Origin: Paramecium octaurelia
Taxonomy: Eukaryota > Ciliophora > Oligohymenophorea > Peniculida > Parameciidae
Assembly: GCA_905182995.1 (NCBI GenBank)
Contig: CAJJDP010000019.1
Coordinates: 213,600 to 277,599 of the forward strand
Length of the DNA: 64,000 bases
Direction of reading: 5' to 3'
Below are positions 1-12,657 of the stretch, one piece after another (positions within the stretch are counted from its first letter, which is position 1; every line of letters starts with the position of its first letter). A program made the position numbers and the translations under genes. The notes below the pieces were generated by a model that was not told the DNA's origin, did no database searches, and saw only the letters and a list, made by a program, of their open reading frames with translations.

Positions 1-1141
1 AGTAGTGGCAATATGTATTCATTCCAAGATGGATGAGTATTAATTATGATTTTCAGCATTACTATTGAAAACATAAAGGCCAAAATATTTGCTACAATAA
101 TTCCATTAAATGTATATTCTTAAAAGTAGTATAATATATAAGCTGTAAAAAATAACTAAAATCAATATCATTTTTACAAGTGTTTGTATTGAAAACAGTG
201 TGAATTCCTACTTGATGTAGATTTATTACAATTTTCTATAATCATTTTCAATACATCTCGAATTAAAATTAAGAGTGAATTTATTAAAAATCATTGAAGC
301 TTATTTATTAAATTATTGTTTTATGTCTTACTTCTTAAACACCCACTTAATTTAAGTATCTTCAAATTGAAGAATAAAAATGTTTATTATTAACACTAAG
401 ATTCGGTTTAATCTAATTATAATTTTAACAAATCAATACAATAGGATTACTTTTATTATTTTTAATTTATTAATTATTAATTGCCAAAATAATTGTAATA
501 ATATACTTATTAGTATAGATTTTAATAGCCTAATATATTTCCAATCCTCCTTAACTTCTTTGAATCAATAGCTATTTTCAATTAAAGAAACTGTAATATT
601 GCGATTCTAAAATTATTTTTACAATTATTGATAGATATTACGATAAGTATTCCTCAAAATTTATGATTTCCTCTTATTTCTTCATTATATAAAACACAGA
701 TTAAATCGTTAATTACATCTTAAATATAATTCTTTACTCTTTTTTTTTAAGAAATAATACAAATTATAAATGGTAGAACATAATATATTTTAAGAAACTC
801 TATATATATTAGTTAAACAACAGTAAATTTTTATTCAAAACCTCAAATAATAATAGGGAAAATATTTACAAACTACCTATTTCAATTTTGTTGTTTCATA
901 GTTACAATCTCTAGAATACGCTGCAAATAATGATGAATACAGAATCTTAAACGAAACATGTTATAAGCCTTTTAATTTATTTGAGGAATAGGAATTATTT
1001 TATGCTTCTTAATTAATTTTATAAAATAAATTATTTAATTTAATATTCTTATTTTATAATTAAAACAAGGATTAATTGATGCATAAAAAAGTGATTTTTT
1101 TTAATATATATCAATTTAGATTAATATATGAAATAAGTAAA
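1..1141. other. AT-rich stretch without a supported gene
   Basis: TGA occurs often in all six frames and no conserved motif is visible. The stretch lies downstream of the stop of the minus-strand RING/LON gene. No telomeric G-rich repeats occur at the window edge, so this is internal sequence. A short open frame at 380-571 has only hydrophobic, low-complexity content. Confidence 0.6.
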
Positions 1142-2396
1142 TCAAAAACATAAAACTTTTTTGATGTTAAAGAGATTTAAAAAATATTGAGTAGTGATAT
1201 CGAATTCTGGATATGAGATTATTTCAATGTTATCTTATTTCAGTTTGGCATGTTAAATTTAATCATCTTTTGCATAAATTCCTTTTATCTTTTATTCTAA
1301 AATGGCAAAGTGTTATTAAATTTGTTAAACTCGTTTTTCTAGATCTGTTTCATAGTATTATTATTCAAAATTATTATTTAGTGAAGTTAATAGAATAAGA
1401 CTGCTTTCAGAATTTGATAGAGTTGTTATTTTTCCCATAAAAGCCTTAAATATATCTCTGACTTCTAAGTTGATATTTTAATATAATTTTTATAAAGTAG
1501 CCACAATATATTTGTATTGCTAAAAGCAATTCTCTTTGAAAATTTAATCTCTTACGTATTCGCATTAAGCAAGCCATAATTATTGAGTATTACACTGTTA
1601 ATATGAAGTCTTGACTCCTTCAATATAGCCATATATTTATTATATTTTTATTCTTGATAAACCATCAACTTAGACTTGATAACCTTTCTTTGTTTTTTTG
1701 ATGCTTCTTATTTGTACCAGATCTCCATTAATCAAATCACTAGATATAATAAAGTTCCCTGAACCAGAACTAACCATCTTTATCATTTCTTGATATCGGA
1801 ATTCTAAAAATTACAACTCTGTAGAGCCATATATAATGACAGATTAATCGTAAACAAAGATAGGAATACCATTTATCTTTTCATTTTAGACACCTCTATC
1901 AATTTCTTCTTATTCTTCTTCTATTTTGAATTCCTTTAAATACCAATCAATGAGATCTTTATATTTCTTATTTGTATTGACTTTGACATTAAAACTATAA
2001 TCTGAACAAGCTGGGCATAATAATTCTTCTTTTAAATTTTCTTCAATGCATTTCTAACAAAACATATGTTAGCACTAAAGCACTACTGGGTTGACTGGAG
2101 TTAATCCGCAACAAAGGCATATAATTAAAGTTGGAAATTCATTCAATAAACCTAATTTAAAGGTCAACAATACCTTAAGTTCCTTCTTATTCATAAATCT
2201 ACTGAACCAAAGGTAGTAATTCGTCAGTTTTATTGCTTCCAAGTAATGCTGGTTAACGACACAAGGGACATGCACAAAATTCTTGTGTCTCAAAAGAATT
2301 TTATATGCAAGCCTAACAAAAAGTATGTCCACAACTCAAGGAGACTGGACTTTTTAAATTCTATAAGCATATTGAGCATTAAAGGATGAATTTCAT
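1142..2396 (-). CDS. RING-RING-LON domain protein, LONRF-like E3 ligase candidate
   Basis: The ciliate-code model gives 410 aa with one 22-nt intron (2152-2173). Residues about 6-50 form a RING finger (CSIC, CGHTFC, then CPLC). A second RING follows the intron (CLCC, CQHMFC, CPAC). After it comes a LON-substrate-binding-like region (GIPIFVYD, then LEFRYQEMI, FIISSDLINGD). In animal LONRF proteins RING, TPR, RING and LON occur in this order; here the two RINGs are close together and no TPR is evident. The family acts as ubiquitin ligases; substrate unknown. The ATG at 2396 is the first in frame after an upstream TGA. Domain order is seen directly; ligase activity is inferred. Confidence 0.85.
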
Positions 2397-3029
2397 TAAT
2401 TAAAATATCAAATAAATTCTTGAATAATCATGGTTTAATTATTAGAATTTTTAAGAATTTGATTATTCTCAAGAATTACTTTGTTCTCAGAAGCTTGTAA
2501 ACTGTTTAGATGCAAATCTCAAAATTGAGTATTTTATGATGACATTCTTGTCATTGATAATTTATTTTTATTTTTATATAATTGTAAATGACATTTATTT
2601 AAGCGATTTTAAAACAAAAATAATGTAAAGCTAAAGTACAATATTCTTGATTTAGTTAAATGACAATATTTATTTTTTTATATTTTTCAATTATCCATCT
2701 AATAAGGTTTCACTCATAAGCTGCAGAAAGAAATTAATCTGAATTAAAAACTTCTGTTTTTAAAAATAGCTTAGTGTTAAGAGTGCGTTTGGAGCTATTT
2801 TTAAATACATAGATAGTGTTCAATACATATTATAATTAGAATGCATTCTATTAATAGAAATTTATAATAAATATGAGATCTTCTATTGTTTATCAATTAT
2901 TTTATTAATTTTAAGTTTGAAAATCTACTTTAATTTAGTTCCTTATAATTACTTTGGGAAATATAAATATATTTTAAATTAATTCAACGATTGTATTATA
3001 TTTTTAATTTAAAATTTGAAGTAGAGTAT
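2397..3029. other. divergent spacer, no gene seen
   Basis: AT-rich spacer between the divergent RING/LON and CKS genes; it presumably carries both promoters. TGA is scattered in all frames and no motif could be identified. Confidence 0.5.
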
Positions 3030-3331
3030 ATGCCTCATTATCCAGAGGAGATAGAATATTCTGACAAATATTTTGATGATTATTATGAGTATAGACATGT
3101 TATCTTGCCCAAACACATATTTAAAAAAATTACCAAAGGTATTTAAACTAGTTAAATATAGGAAAATTATTAAATGAAATGGAGTGGAGAGCAATTGGAG
3201 TGTAACAATCTAGAGGATGGGTTCATTATGAAACTCATAGACCTGAACCTCATATATTATTATTTAGACGACCCAAGAATACTGACCCTAATACTGGTTT
3301 ACCACCCCCCGGATTTAGTGCGCCATATTGA
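3030..3331 (+). CDS. CKS1: cyclin-dependent kinase regulatory subunit (CKS1/Suc1)
   Basis: 92 aa with one 23-nt intron (3139-3161). The sequence shows the CKS signatures: [18 protein letters not shown] near the start, then [17 protein letters not shown] and [16 protein letters not shown] proteins bind cyclin-dependent kinases and act as a phosphate-binding adaptor, promoting multisite phosphorylation and SCF-dependent degradation in the cell cycle. The ARG/TRP residues that form the anion pocket (R in YRHV, W in RGW) are present. Length fits the family. The short Pro/Gly-rich C-terminal tail (PPPGFSAPY) is an extension beyond the core fold. Confidence 0.97.
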
Positions 3332-4209
3332 TAGTTAAATAATGAATATTTAAAATTAACAAATGAACAATAAAATAGTTTCCAAAATAATAATGAGTTC
3401 TATATATTGATTCATTTTTTCTCTAAACATTTTTCCAATCCATTCTTCATATTACAAATGTTCTTTAAACTTAAAAACAATTTTCATCAAATTTATACCG
3501 TAATTTCAGCAATTAAATAATAATTACTAAAACATTGAGATCCCTAGTACAGGTTAAAATAAATAACAAAATATTTTATCATTGTTAAAATTAGTGTCAT
3601 AAGTAAGATTATTTTATGTTTCGATTTTACATAGTTTCTAATTATAACATGTTGATTTATTAGAGACTATATATCCTATTATTTAATTCAATTATAGAAT
3701 TTATATATGATGGAAGCTAAAAATAAAAAAAAATGTGTTAAGGTAAAACTCAAATCAAAACTTTGCATAGAAAAGTATTTTATCTATTATTTATCAATTA
3801 TTAAATTATTTATATTATCAAAATTCAGTTATTTTTTGGTTGATTTCTTAAACAACAAAACTAAATATATTTGAAGTTTAAGTTTATTTTTTGATATATT
3901 TATTGTAAATATTTATAAAACGGACAGATGTTCTAAAAGATGTATATATTAATAGTCAAGTACAATACTAAAATGAAATGCAAACAGATACATAACACAT
4001 TGTAAGTAAATTACAATTATGATGATATAAATAATATCAAATAATCAAAGGATAACAATATGGGAAAATGAATAAATCATAAAACTTATGTTGAAAATAT
4101 TTAACATTAAAGTTAAAATTGAAAATGATAATAAAGAGAATGTGATTATGTTGAATTCGATGTAGATTTCTCTTAAATTGGCTATATATTAAATTTTTTA
4201 TTAAAATCA
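3332..4209. other. convergent spacer, no gene seen
   Basis: Very AT-rich stretch between the converging CKS gene and the next minus-strand gene. Open frames are short and no coding signature is visible on either strand. Confidence 0.5.
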
Positions 4210-5219
4210 TCAAAATTTCCATTAATATCTATATTTTTCATCCATTTAATCATCAAAATTCTTATTGAATATTTAAGAGTTTAGTAATAAATTTTTGGAT
4301 AACTCATATTTATACACCTATTCCTAATTTGTTTAACTAGCTTTTTAATAAAAAGTAGAAGATCTTTTCCAAGAATTTTAGTTTTATTTTTATTCTGGTT
4401 GAGCATAAGCATTATAGGTTTCAGGAACTTGAACTGATTACAATAAACTCCTGGTTCTGTATTTTCCGCTTGAAATAAATGTTGAGATAGCTCTTTTTTA
4501 TTAAACTTTTGAATTCCAAAGAATCTTCTCCTCTATTTCAAAGGTAGTTAAAACTCCTAACGGACACTTAGGATTTAAGCATTTAATCTCTCCACCTAAT
4601 GCCTCACCAATTCTTATTACTACATTGTTGTTACAACATTTTGAGATTGGACAGTAATTAGTATCAGAAAAATAAATGTAAAATAGTTTTGAAATAGGAT
4701 GTTAACAAATCAATATGTTTTGTATTTCAAATTAGAGTTCTTAAAAAAGTTCACAAATGATTCTGTATATTACTAAATTTCGTTTGTCAGATGGATGAAG
4801 AGATTTTATATCTTTTTCGAACTTTACTAAAAATTATGAATTAATTACTTTCTTTCAAAAGCTGACGGTAGGAGACTTACTTGTTAATCACTAATATTTA
4901 CTTTTTTAAAAAATGATCAATGGATAAATGTTGCTTTCAAATTTGTTTTCATTTTCATTCTCTCTTTAATTATTTTATTCACTTATTGTTTAAATCCCCT
5001 TATATTTTCTTTATTCACTTTTTGGAGTAGTTTTAAAAGCTTAATCATCTAATTGTATTTTGTGAAATTTCTAGGTTGGCCTTGTTGATTGTCTGGCTGT
5101 GGATCCTTTGGATAGATTTCCTGTTTATCCATTTCTATTAATTAGACTATTTCCTCATACCTTTTACTTTGAGAAGAATGAATAGAGAATGTTGAAATGA
5201 CATCAAGCATATTTAACAT
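4210..5219 (-). CDS. unrecognised protein with Cys-containing C-terminal half; exon structure unresolved
   Basis: The 3' two thirds is clearly coding (NYCPISKCC..., then IKCLNPKCPLGV), suggesting a small zinc-binding module, and ends at the TGA at 4210-4212. A 22-nt intron (GTAATT...TTTTAG) lies just before a KFEKDIKSLHPSDKR segment. The 5' part cannot be joined cleanly: a plausible 26-nt intron (GTATGAGG...AATAG) leads into a Gln/Asn-rich frame that does not connect in frame with the downstream exon. Either an intron is missed or the sequence has a one-base error. The ATG at 5219 is a guess. No family recognised. Confidence 0.5.
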
Positions 5220-5614
5220 TTATAAAACAAAATAGTTAATAATAATTATAATAGAAGAAAGCAATAGAAATTGTTTGTCTATCAATTCTTATCTATTATA
5301 TAGTATTATAGATTTAAATGCCTTTTAAAATTATTTCATTCAAATATAATAGTATAGATTTTATTAGATTACATAATTTTTAGATTCCTAATCTTAAATT
5401 ATTTTTATAATAATAATAAGTTTAAATAAAGAATATTTATAGAAATAGCTTTGAATATGTGGGTTTCATCTCTGTTTATCATTAAAAAATAATTCGCATT
5501 TATATTTGTATATTTGTGTATATACTGGCCATTTTAAATTTCGGTTTTAATTTAAATTCTTTTTAAGAATATAGGCAATATTCTTTATAAATATTTATAT
5601 AACTTAATTTATAA
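5220..5614. other. spacer, no gene seen
   Basis: AT-rich divergent spacer upstream of the CCCH zinc-finger gene; no open frame with coding character. Confidence 0.5.
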
Positions 5615-6196
5615 ATGAACTTATTCTACCCTACTTCGACTATCAAGCAGAACTAGTATGAATCGTCAACACTCGATACTGATACAAGCGATAATGAGAA
5701 TAACAATTTTGAAATAGAGTAAAACATTTGTTTAAAAAATATCAGTGTCAAACCCCTAAAAAAGCACTTCGAAACCATACAAGAAAAATAATAATATATA
5801 GAAGAGTACACGAAAAAGAAAAAAACTGAACTCTGCAAGAATTTTGTGATGACAGGGAAATGCAAATATGGGGATAAAGTATTTCTTTTATTAAATTTAA
5901 AGTGCTCTTTCGCCCATGGATAAACTGAATTACAGCCTAAGACCCACTTACATTCCAAATATAAAACCAAACCGTGCAAGAGATTCTTCTAATAGGGGTA
6001 TTGTCCTTATGGGATAAGATGTCAATATATTCATGATGAGTTAATAAATGAAACTGAATTTGATGGATTCTTGTAAAGCTCTTATAAAGAACTTGGCATG
6101 AAAGCTCCAATTTCATCAAGTATTAATTTAAACAAAATTTAGAATTATTAAAAACTGATGTAAGAAACGACATTTAAAGATTTATCCTTACCATGA
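5615..6196 (+). CDS. tandem CCCH zinc-finger protein, tristetraprolin-type
   Basis: 185 aa. Two CCCH fingers, each C-x8-C-x5-C-x3-H: KTELCKNFVMTGKC...CSFAH and KTKPCKRFFQQGYC...CQYIH, each preceded by a K-T-E-L or K-T-K-P lead-in as in TTP/ZFP36 proteins, which bind AU-rich mRNA 3' UTRs and promote decay. The first finger is only correct if the 24-nt intron at 5879-5902 (GTATTT...AAAG) is removed; that intron is a multiple of three and has no in-frame stop, so retention would insert eight residues into the finger. N-terminus acidic and probably disordered. mRNA-binding role inferred from the family. Confidence 0.92.
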
Positions 6197-6375
6197 ATAA
6201 CAAACACATAGATCAAGAATTATTTATATATCCTAAATCTAGATTGTCCTTTTTTAAACAAATCACAAATCCCTATTATAATATTTTGTCAGATGATTCT
6301 CAAAAAAGCAATGCTTGAGATCATTAGCAGAAATTATGATTATTAATTTATTTTTATATTTTATTAAAATATTTA

Positions 6376-7257
6376 ATGACAGAGTAACCACTATTCATAA
6401 CTGAAAATAAACATATATTACCAACTCTTGAAAAATTACATCCAGATTAAGCCAAAAATATGTAGGAACTTTGTTAAGAAATGGAAAGCTTAATAGGTGA
6501 AACTAACAAAAATGTAAATCAGATGTTAAAATCGTAACAAAACAACATTTTAAATGCATTTAAGCAAGTTTTGGAAACCCTTAAAAAAGACATTCAACAA
6601 ATCAATGAAAAATTTCATTAATACATTGCAATAAATGAATAAGAATCATAAGTAATTGATCATATTTAAGCAGGTTGTTAATGCTTAAAATAAGATGGTA
6701 CTCTTTAGATAAGAATGTCATTCGCTAAATGAATAATGTAAAGAATTAAAGCACAGTGTTCAAACACTTAAGAAAACAAATAAGTTTTTAGAAAATGTAT
6801 TCATTTAACTATAATTTAGGAATTAATGTTCACGAAAGAAGCATTATTCAAGTAGGTCCAGAAAAACCAAAAGCTCAAACTAACACTTTAAAAATTCAAA
6901 GAAGAATTGGAAGAAAACCAATATCTATTGAACTATAACAATAATTTTAAACTACTAACAAATGAGCCAAAATTGCTCTAAGACTATTAATAGTAGATAC
7001 AGGCAAGTGTAAGAAAAGCCAGATTCGATTCTTCAAACAAAAAGCAAACTTCATTTAATTCAATAGCTAATTCAGATACTAAATCTAAGTACATTTTTTC
7101 TTAGTAAACGCGAGCATAAAGCTTATAAAAGAGTATAGCAGCCAAAAGATCTAGTGTGTTTGAAACTAGTATTTTAGACAAATCTTTACAATAAGACCTG
7201 ATATTTGAATACCCTCGATTTTAATAATTAAAATAGGATAATGATAATAATCAATGA
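6376..7257 (+). CDS. coiled-coil protein, unknown function
   Basis: 278 aa with introns at 6652-6673 (22 nt, ends CAG) and 6797-6819 (23 nt, ends TAG); the spliced length is an exact multiple of three. Most of residues 20-200 has heptad-like, Gln/Lys/Glu-rich helical character (for example KKDIQQINEKFHQYIA and ELKHSVQTLKKTNKFLE). The tail is Ser-rich and basic. No catalytic motif or recognised domain. Possibly cytoskeletal, but that is a guess. Confidence 0.75.
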
Positions 7258-7289
7258 TATTTTTAGTGTAAGTTTTCCTTTTAAAGTAT

Positions 7290-9405
7290 TCAAAATAATC
7301 TTTTTATCTAATCTTCCACCTGAATTTAAAGTAATCTTTCAGTAATTTCTTAATTAGTATATTTTTTTGGAGAAAAATACTGATTCTCATCAGGAGCGAA
7401 GTTCTTTATTTGAGAAACCTCTTTTGAAAAACTTTGCAAATCCTTATAAATGGTAAATTGTATCTTGGTTTAATAAAGTGCTGAAACGTATTAAGGATTC
7501 AACATGTCATTTTCTATTAGAGCTTATTTGAATATAACTTTATTAGAAGGACCTAATTGACTAATGAAGTATGAGGCCATTATATATCCCAAAGTGTTAA
7601 ATTATTTCTTTTAGTTATCTGAAGGATTAGAGTGGTGGTATTTGAAATTTTGTAATCCCAAAGAAATTGATGTAACAGATTACATCTCATTTTTATAATG
7701 ATCGATCATTTCAGAGAGTGTTTAATTTAAATTATTAATCATTTCAAAGTAGTTCTTACAATTCCAATTTCTTTTTTTATCATCAATAGAAACTGGTTAA
7801 ATATTTTAAATTAGAGTAATCATTTAACTGGTAATGTTTAAATTAGGATGAGTCAAAGTAATTTAAATGGAATCTTTATGCACTTTGGACTGTTTTATGG
7901 ATAGACAAAAAGGTTTCTTCATTGGATGCATCTAATAAATTAAACTGTCTTCTGAATGTATAATAGACAGTAAAATTTTCATGAACTCCATTATGTTCAT
8001 AATAATAGAAATTAATTTATTCTTATCTGTTTTTATTGACTCTTTTTTCGTTGAGAAATGTATAATCTTTGCTGATTTATAATTAATAAGCAAATTATCA
8101 CACAGATTTTTAAAAAATTATTCAATTTAGATATCTTGAAATTCGTATTTAATCAATCTATGAGATATTTTAAAAAGATTCAATAAATTATTATTAAGAT
8201 TATACAAATAATAACTAATTTGCGTTTATTTTTACAAGGTCTATTAGAATTTATTCAAAATGTCTTACTTAAAGGGAGTAAAGGTTTATAATTAACCAAG
8301 CAGTGATTAAATAAGCTGCATTTATTGAGTAATTAATGATAAACTTACTTTTGAATTATACTAAATTAATCTATATTAATACATATTACTAATTATCTCT
8401 TTATTCAATCTAATTAATATATTAATCGTATTTGTCCTCCTTAATCTCTTCAAATAATAGAATTACCAGAGGTTCAAATGCTTTGAAGTAAACTTAGCTG
8501 ATTTTGAATCTCCATTACTTTGAGCTCGCATCCTTTTCCAATATTCCAAAATATCTTTATACGGGGTGGTCTTCACTTTTTGATTTTAATATTTAAATTA
8601 TTCCATGCTCTAATTTAATATTTTATGATAATCCATTAACTTCAAGGTCATACAGGTTTAATTTTCTCAAAAAATCTCTTAAAGCTTCACTGTTTTGAAG
8701 ATTGAACTTTTCCTTTAAATTTTTATTGATCTTTTCTATTTATAACTAAGCAGCTAATTTATTGTATTTCAACACAACTACCCATGATGGGAGAAGATCC
8801 TCAATCACATTTTCATATTGTTCTTTGGAAAGCACCGAAAGAAAGTTATTTCTACTGATAATTTCATATTGATAGCGAAGCATGACTAGTATCAAAGTTA
8901 TAAGACAATGAGAAATTATTGTAGATACATCATAGTTGCTAAAATTATATATGCTGATTGCTTGGGTACAACTGAAAACGAAGGATTAAATTAAAAACTA
9001 ACTTCCCTACAAATAAATTACTAAGCTTAAGATTGATATCTTACTTAATTTTAGTGAAGTGGAATGTTAACCATAATACCATTGGTAATCCTCGAGTCCA
9101 AATAATCTCAAACTTTCACAGATCGCAGCCATAAAAATCATATTCAGGGTTATTAATATTTCCTTCTATTACCAATATTTCTTCATAAAAAAGAACAGTG
9201 CCAATTCTAATGTTATTCCAACTGCTGCAAATATTTGAGGTAGCAAAACGTGTTATAAATTATACTTTATTATAATCAGTCCTAGATAGATACATAATAT
9301 TCCATATGTATATTCCCGTCGATATTTTATACCAATTAATAGAGATTACCTGTATATTTACTCTATTTCTTGTGATGCAAATTAAATGCTATATTTTTTT
9401 ATCAT
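7290..9405 (-). CDS. multi-pass membrane protein with degenerate histidine-kinase-like C-terminus
   Basis: 695 aa, one 28-nt intron (8241-8268) that is required to keep the frame. The N-terminal ~190 residues hold about five to six hydrophobic helices (YGILCIYLGLIIIKY, FAAVGITLELALFFF, ISILSLVIYL, IISHCLITLILVML). Next is a cytoplasmic linker (NVIEDLLPSWVVVLKYNK) and a long helical region. The C-terminus contains LGYIMASYFISQLGPSNKV followed by FTIYKDL, resembling the end of a histidine-kinase ATPase domain, but the canonical phospho-acceptor His, N-box and GxGxG residues are not convincing. It may therefore be a non-catalytic sensor relative. Family assignment is tentative; the coding frame is secure. 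Confidence 0.7.
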
Positions 9406-10747
9406 TATGGTTCAATTAATTTATATTTTTAAAATCAATAAACCTTATGTGTTATTTATTTATATTTTGTCTTGTTGATACCTCAAACGCATCATTCAAA
9501 ATTAATACTTACATAAATCTAACTTACATCTCAAATCAATATGATGCCCCCTCACATACATTTTTAAATATATTACAGAAGGCACAAATGCTTTCTCAAA
9601 ATCTTGAATTTTCCTAATGATACAAACTGATAATTTCTAATAAAATATTTAATCTAAACTTGTTTACAGCTTCAAGAAACCCCTTAATCAAATAAATAGC
9701 TAGATGAATATTAAGAATAATAGAAGTATTTACTTATTTTAAAGTCAAATAGAATTTAAGAGATAAATAAGAAGCTTCAAAATCAACTAAATTAAATTAA
9801 TTAGATGAATTTAATCCTTTTGAAGTTTTCCTAAAGTAATTAAGGGATATTTAATATTTTAATTCAAATTCCATATTTTCACCTTGAATTTATTTATAAA
9901 GATCTTAAATATATTAAATATTAATGACTTATGATCAAAGTTATTTATGAAATTGTTCATATAATTAAAGATATTTAATTTATGTTCTTCAATTAAAAGA
10001 AATTAAATAAATTTAAGCCAAAAATTGTTGATGAATTCAAAAATCAACTCGATAAAACTCCATGCCTTTTTTCTCAACATCATAATTCGAATAAAATATG
10101 GAAATTTAAAAAATTGTCAAAAATTTTACTATTTTTTTTTTTCGAAACGTTATAAGAGAATATTTTAACATTTTTGATTTAAGGTATGAAAAAAATTTAA
10201 AATTTGAAAGAATTTATATTTTTCATAAATATGTCAAGATTAGCATGAAATTTAATGCAAAATTCATAAATAAAATATTAAATCTAATTAATCATTTTAT
10301 CATAAAATATTAAATATATAAGTCACGATGAGTAATGCCTAATAATGCCGAATATTATTACAATTTAATCAAATATAAATATGCTAACTTTTATATATAT
10401 TATTATGATTATTTATTTAAACCCAATAATTGATGTATTCAAAATTATTATTCTAACAAAATTACCTAATAATAAAAAGTAAATATTTAACAATATCAGA
10501 TAAATTAATATTCTATGTGAATTAATTATATGAATTAACTAGTTACTACATGGAAAATGGATTTAAATATAATCTTCTTGTGCTTATTTATATTAGAGTA
10601 AATGAAATTTTAATATAGTAGTTCATTTTTCAGCTGAGTTTTTATAATCTGAGTATTTCTTTTGGTTTCGTAAACTCCCTAATAATTATGAAACTATGTC
10701 TTCTTTATTCTACTTAACAGGAGTGTGTAATTGATAAGGTTTTGTAT
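9406..10747. other. long AT-rich spacer with one weak open frame
   Basis: Mostly non-coding in appearance. On the plus strand about 9620-9930 is open and Gln/Asn/Lys-rich (includes QLDEYQEQQKYLLILKSN), but it has no ATG at a sensible position and no intron that supplies one. It may be a gene remnant. The rest has dense TGA in all frames. Confidence 0.45.
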
Positions 10748-11341
10748 TCAAAATTGGCTTAAATTGTGTATTACTTTCTACTTTTCGATGTTTAGCCTGT
10801 AGGTCGTATTTCTAATTTACCAGACTACTAACACTATCGCTATTATAATTAATAATATTGTATACGTTAGTTTAATTAATTTAGTACTATCTGGTTTATC
10901 AGTAGTAGATTATGATTAAATTTCAGGGACATAATAATTGTTATTGTTTAATTTAACAGTTCTTTGAAACATGTCTTACATACCTGTAGATGCAGATTTG
11001 AACTATGACCTTTAAGGTATTTTAATGGTATCGACTAAGTTGTTTTTTGATGTAAACCCATTTTTGAGGGGATTGAATTGATGGAAATTAGGTTCAAAAT
11101 TGAGATCATTACGATCAGTAATAGATGTGGTTCCTTCCCTACCGATTTGGATCTCAGAAGGTCTAGGTTTATAATCACTTGATCTAAAATTTTCTGGTTT
11201 CACTATTATTCTTTAAGCAGATTTGACATTTGATTTTTAACGAACTCTCTCCATAATTCTCGATGCCATTTCAGCCGCCTCTTTTTCTATATTGACTTCA
11301 GGGTACTTATCACCTGAAGTTAAACGGCCATTAATTTACAT
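10748..11341 (-). CDS. small protein with one C-terminal membrane anchor, unknown
   Basis: 197 aa without introns, ATG at 11341 and TGA at 10748. The N-terminal ~150 residues are charged and probably disordered (KYPEVNIEKEAAEMASRIME, then ENFRSSDYKPRPSE). A single strongly hydrophobic segment LTYTILLIIIAIVLVVW lies near the C-terminus, followed by about 25 residues, so the topology resembles a tail-anchored or type II membrane protein, perhaps SNARE-like in layout though no SNARE heptad could be confirmed. Confidence 0.7.
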
Positions 11342-11692
11342 AAATTTTATATGTTATTTTAATATCTAATGAATACTAATTAAGAGTAGTCTCTGTTCTT
11401 TCATAATTTTCTAATATTAAGGGTAAGAGCTTTATAAATCTCTATTTTAAAGGTATAGATCATCAATAATATATTTAATGATTTTTTAACATTATATTGC
11501 AATAATTGAAGGTTTGGTTTAAAATCATAGTTATATTATTTTTGTTTAATAGAAACACCTTAAAAATAATCATTTAAATCCATATTTATTATTAAAGAAA
11601 ACAGAGATTTATAATATTATGAGAGTGTATTTTGATAAGATTTATTTAGAGATTATCATTTAATCTAATTTAATTTAGATATTATATTAATA
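11342..11692. other. spacer, no gene seen
   Basis: AT-rich spacer between two minus-strand genes; no coding signal. Confidence 0.5.
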
Positions 11693-12657
11693 TCATTCTT
11701 GTTATTGTTAATCATCTTCATTTTTCTATTAATCTGAATCTTGTTTTGGTTCAGTATCTAAATTTTAGATAATTGCAGAATCTTTCTCTGGAGTTGGTAG
11801 CCATCTTGGAATTTCAGCACTTTTATTTACTCTCAAATTGTTAGAGTTTTCTTCTTCCTCTTAAATCATCTAATTAAATTCATCGTGAGGTAAATTCTTT
11901 GCTTTTTCCAATTTAATTGCTAATTTTTTTTGTACTTCTTGGGATCTCAATAATTTCTACATCATATATGATTCTTCCATTTCCATCTTTTCTTAATAGG
12001 CTTTATTTTATTCACATGCTTTTTTATTTTCTATTTTTGCTCTATTGAATATTATAAGATATAAATACTTTTCATTTTCTTTTTATATGTGAGATAATTT
12101 TTCATTCCAATATAGAGAAATATTGGATTTGGATTTATGCATAATCTCTTTAATGTGTTCTCTCTTTTCCCTATTTCTAGCCATGAAATCTTATTTTTAT
12201 TTATTAATCATCTCAGCATTTTTTATTGATAACTCTCTATTTAATAATTTTAGATTGTTACTTAATTTTTTTATATTCCTCTAATTTAATTTATTCCATT
12301 GCTTTTTTAATCATTTCCAGTTGTTCTTCTTATTGTTTTTTTTGATCATAATTTAATTATTATTTCTCCTTCAATTATGCTTCACCATTTTTTTGATTTA
12401 GCTTTTTCTAATAAAAAATATATAAACTTCATTACCTATTCAATCTGTTAATGATGATTCATTTTTAAGTCAATCATAGATTAAGTTTTCTTTTTAGTTT
12501 CATCAATTCTCTTAGATAACTGAGCATCCCCTCGCTTTAATAACTTAAGACGATTCTTCATTAATTGAATATCCTTCTCCGTCTCTTATCTTTATTTTCT
12601 AGTGTGCCAAACGGTTTCCTCCGTTTCCCTTTAAAATGATTATGGAGAGGTTTTCAT
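11693..12657 (-). CDS. coiled-coil protein, unknown function
   Basis: 303 aa with two introns (28 nt, GTAATGAAG...ATTAG; 25 nt, GTAACAATC...AATAG); spliced length is a multiple of three. Nearly the whole chain is Lys/Glu/Gln-rich helix (RQETEKDIQLMKNRLKLLK, EEQLEMIKKAMEQIKLEEY, REKREHIKEIMHKSK). The C-terminal ~60 residues are acidic and contain SAEIPRWLPTPEKDS. No recognised domain. The 5' half of this gene is repeated at 13451-13963 because of the assembly join at 13450. Confidence 0.8.

Noticed and set aside
11012-11203. Separate 63-aa gene starting MKPENF
   Set aside because: It is the middle of the 197-aa membrane-anchored protein; the apparent start and end are internal GTG and TAA (Gln) codons.
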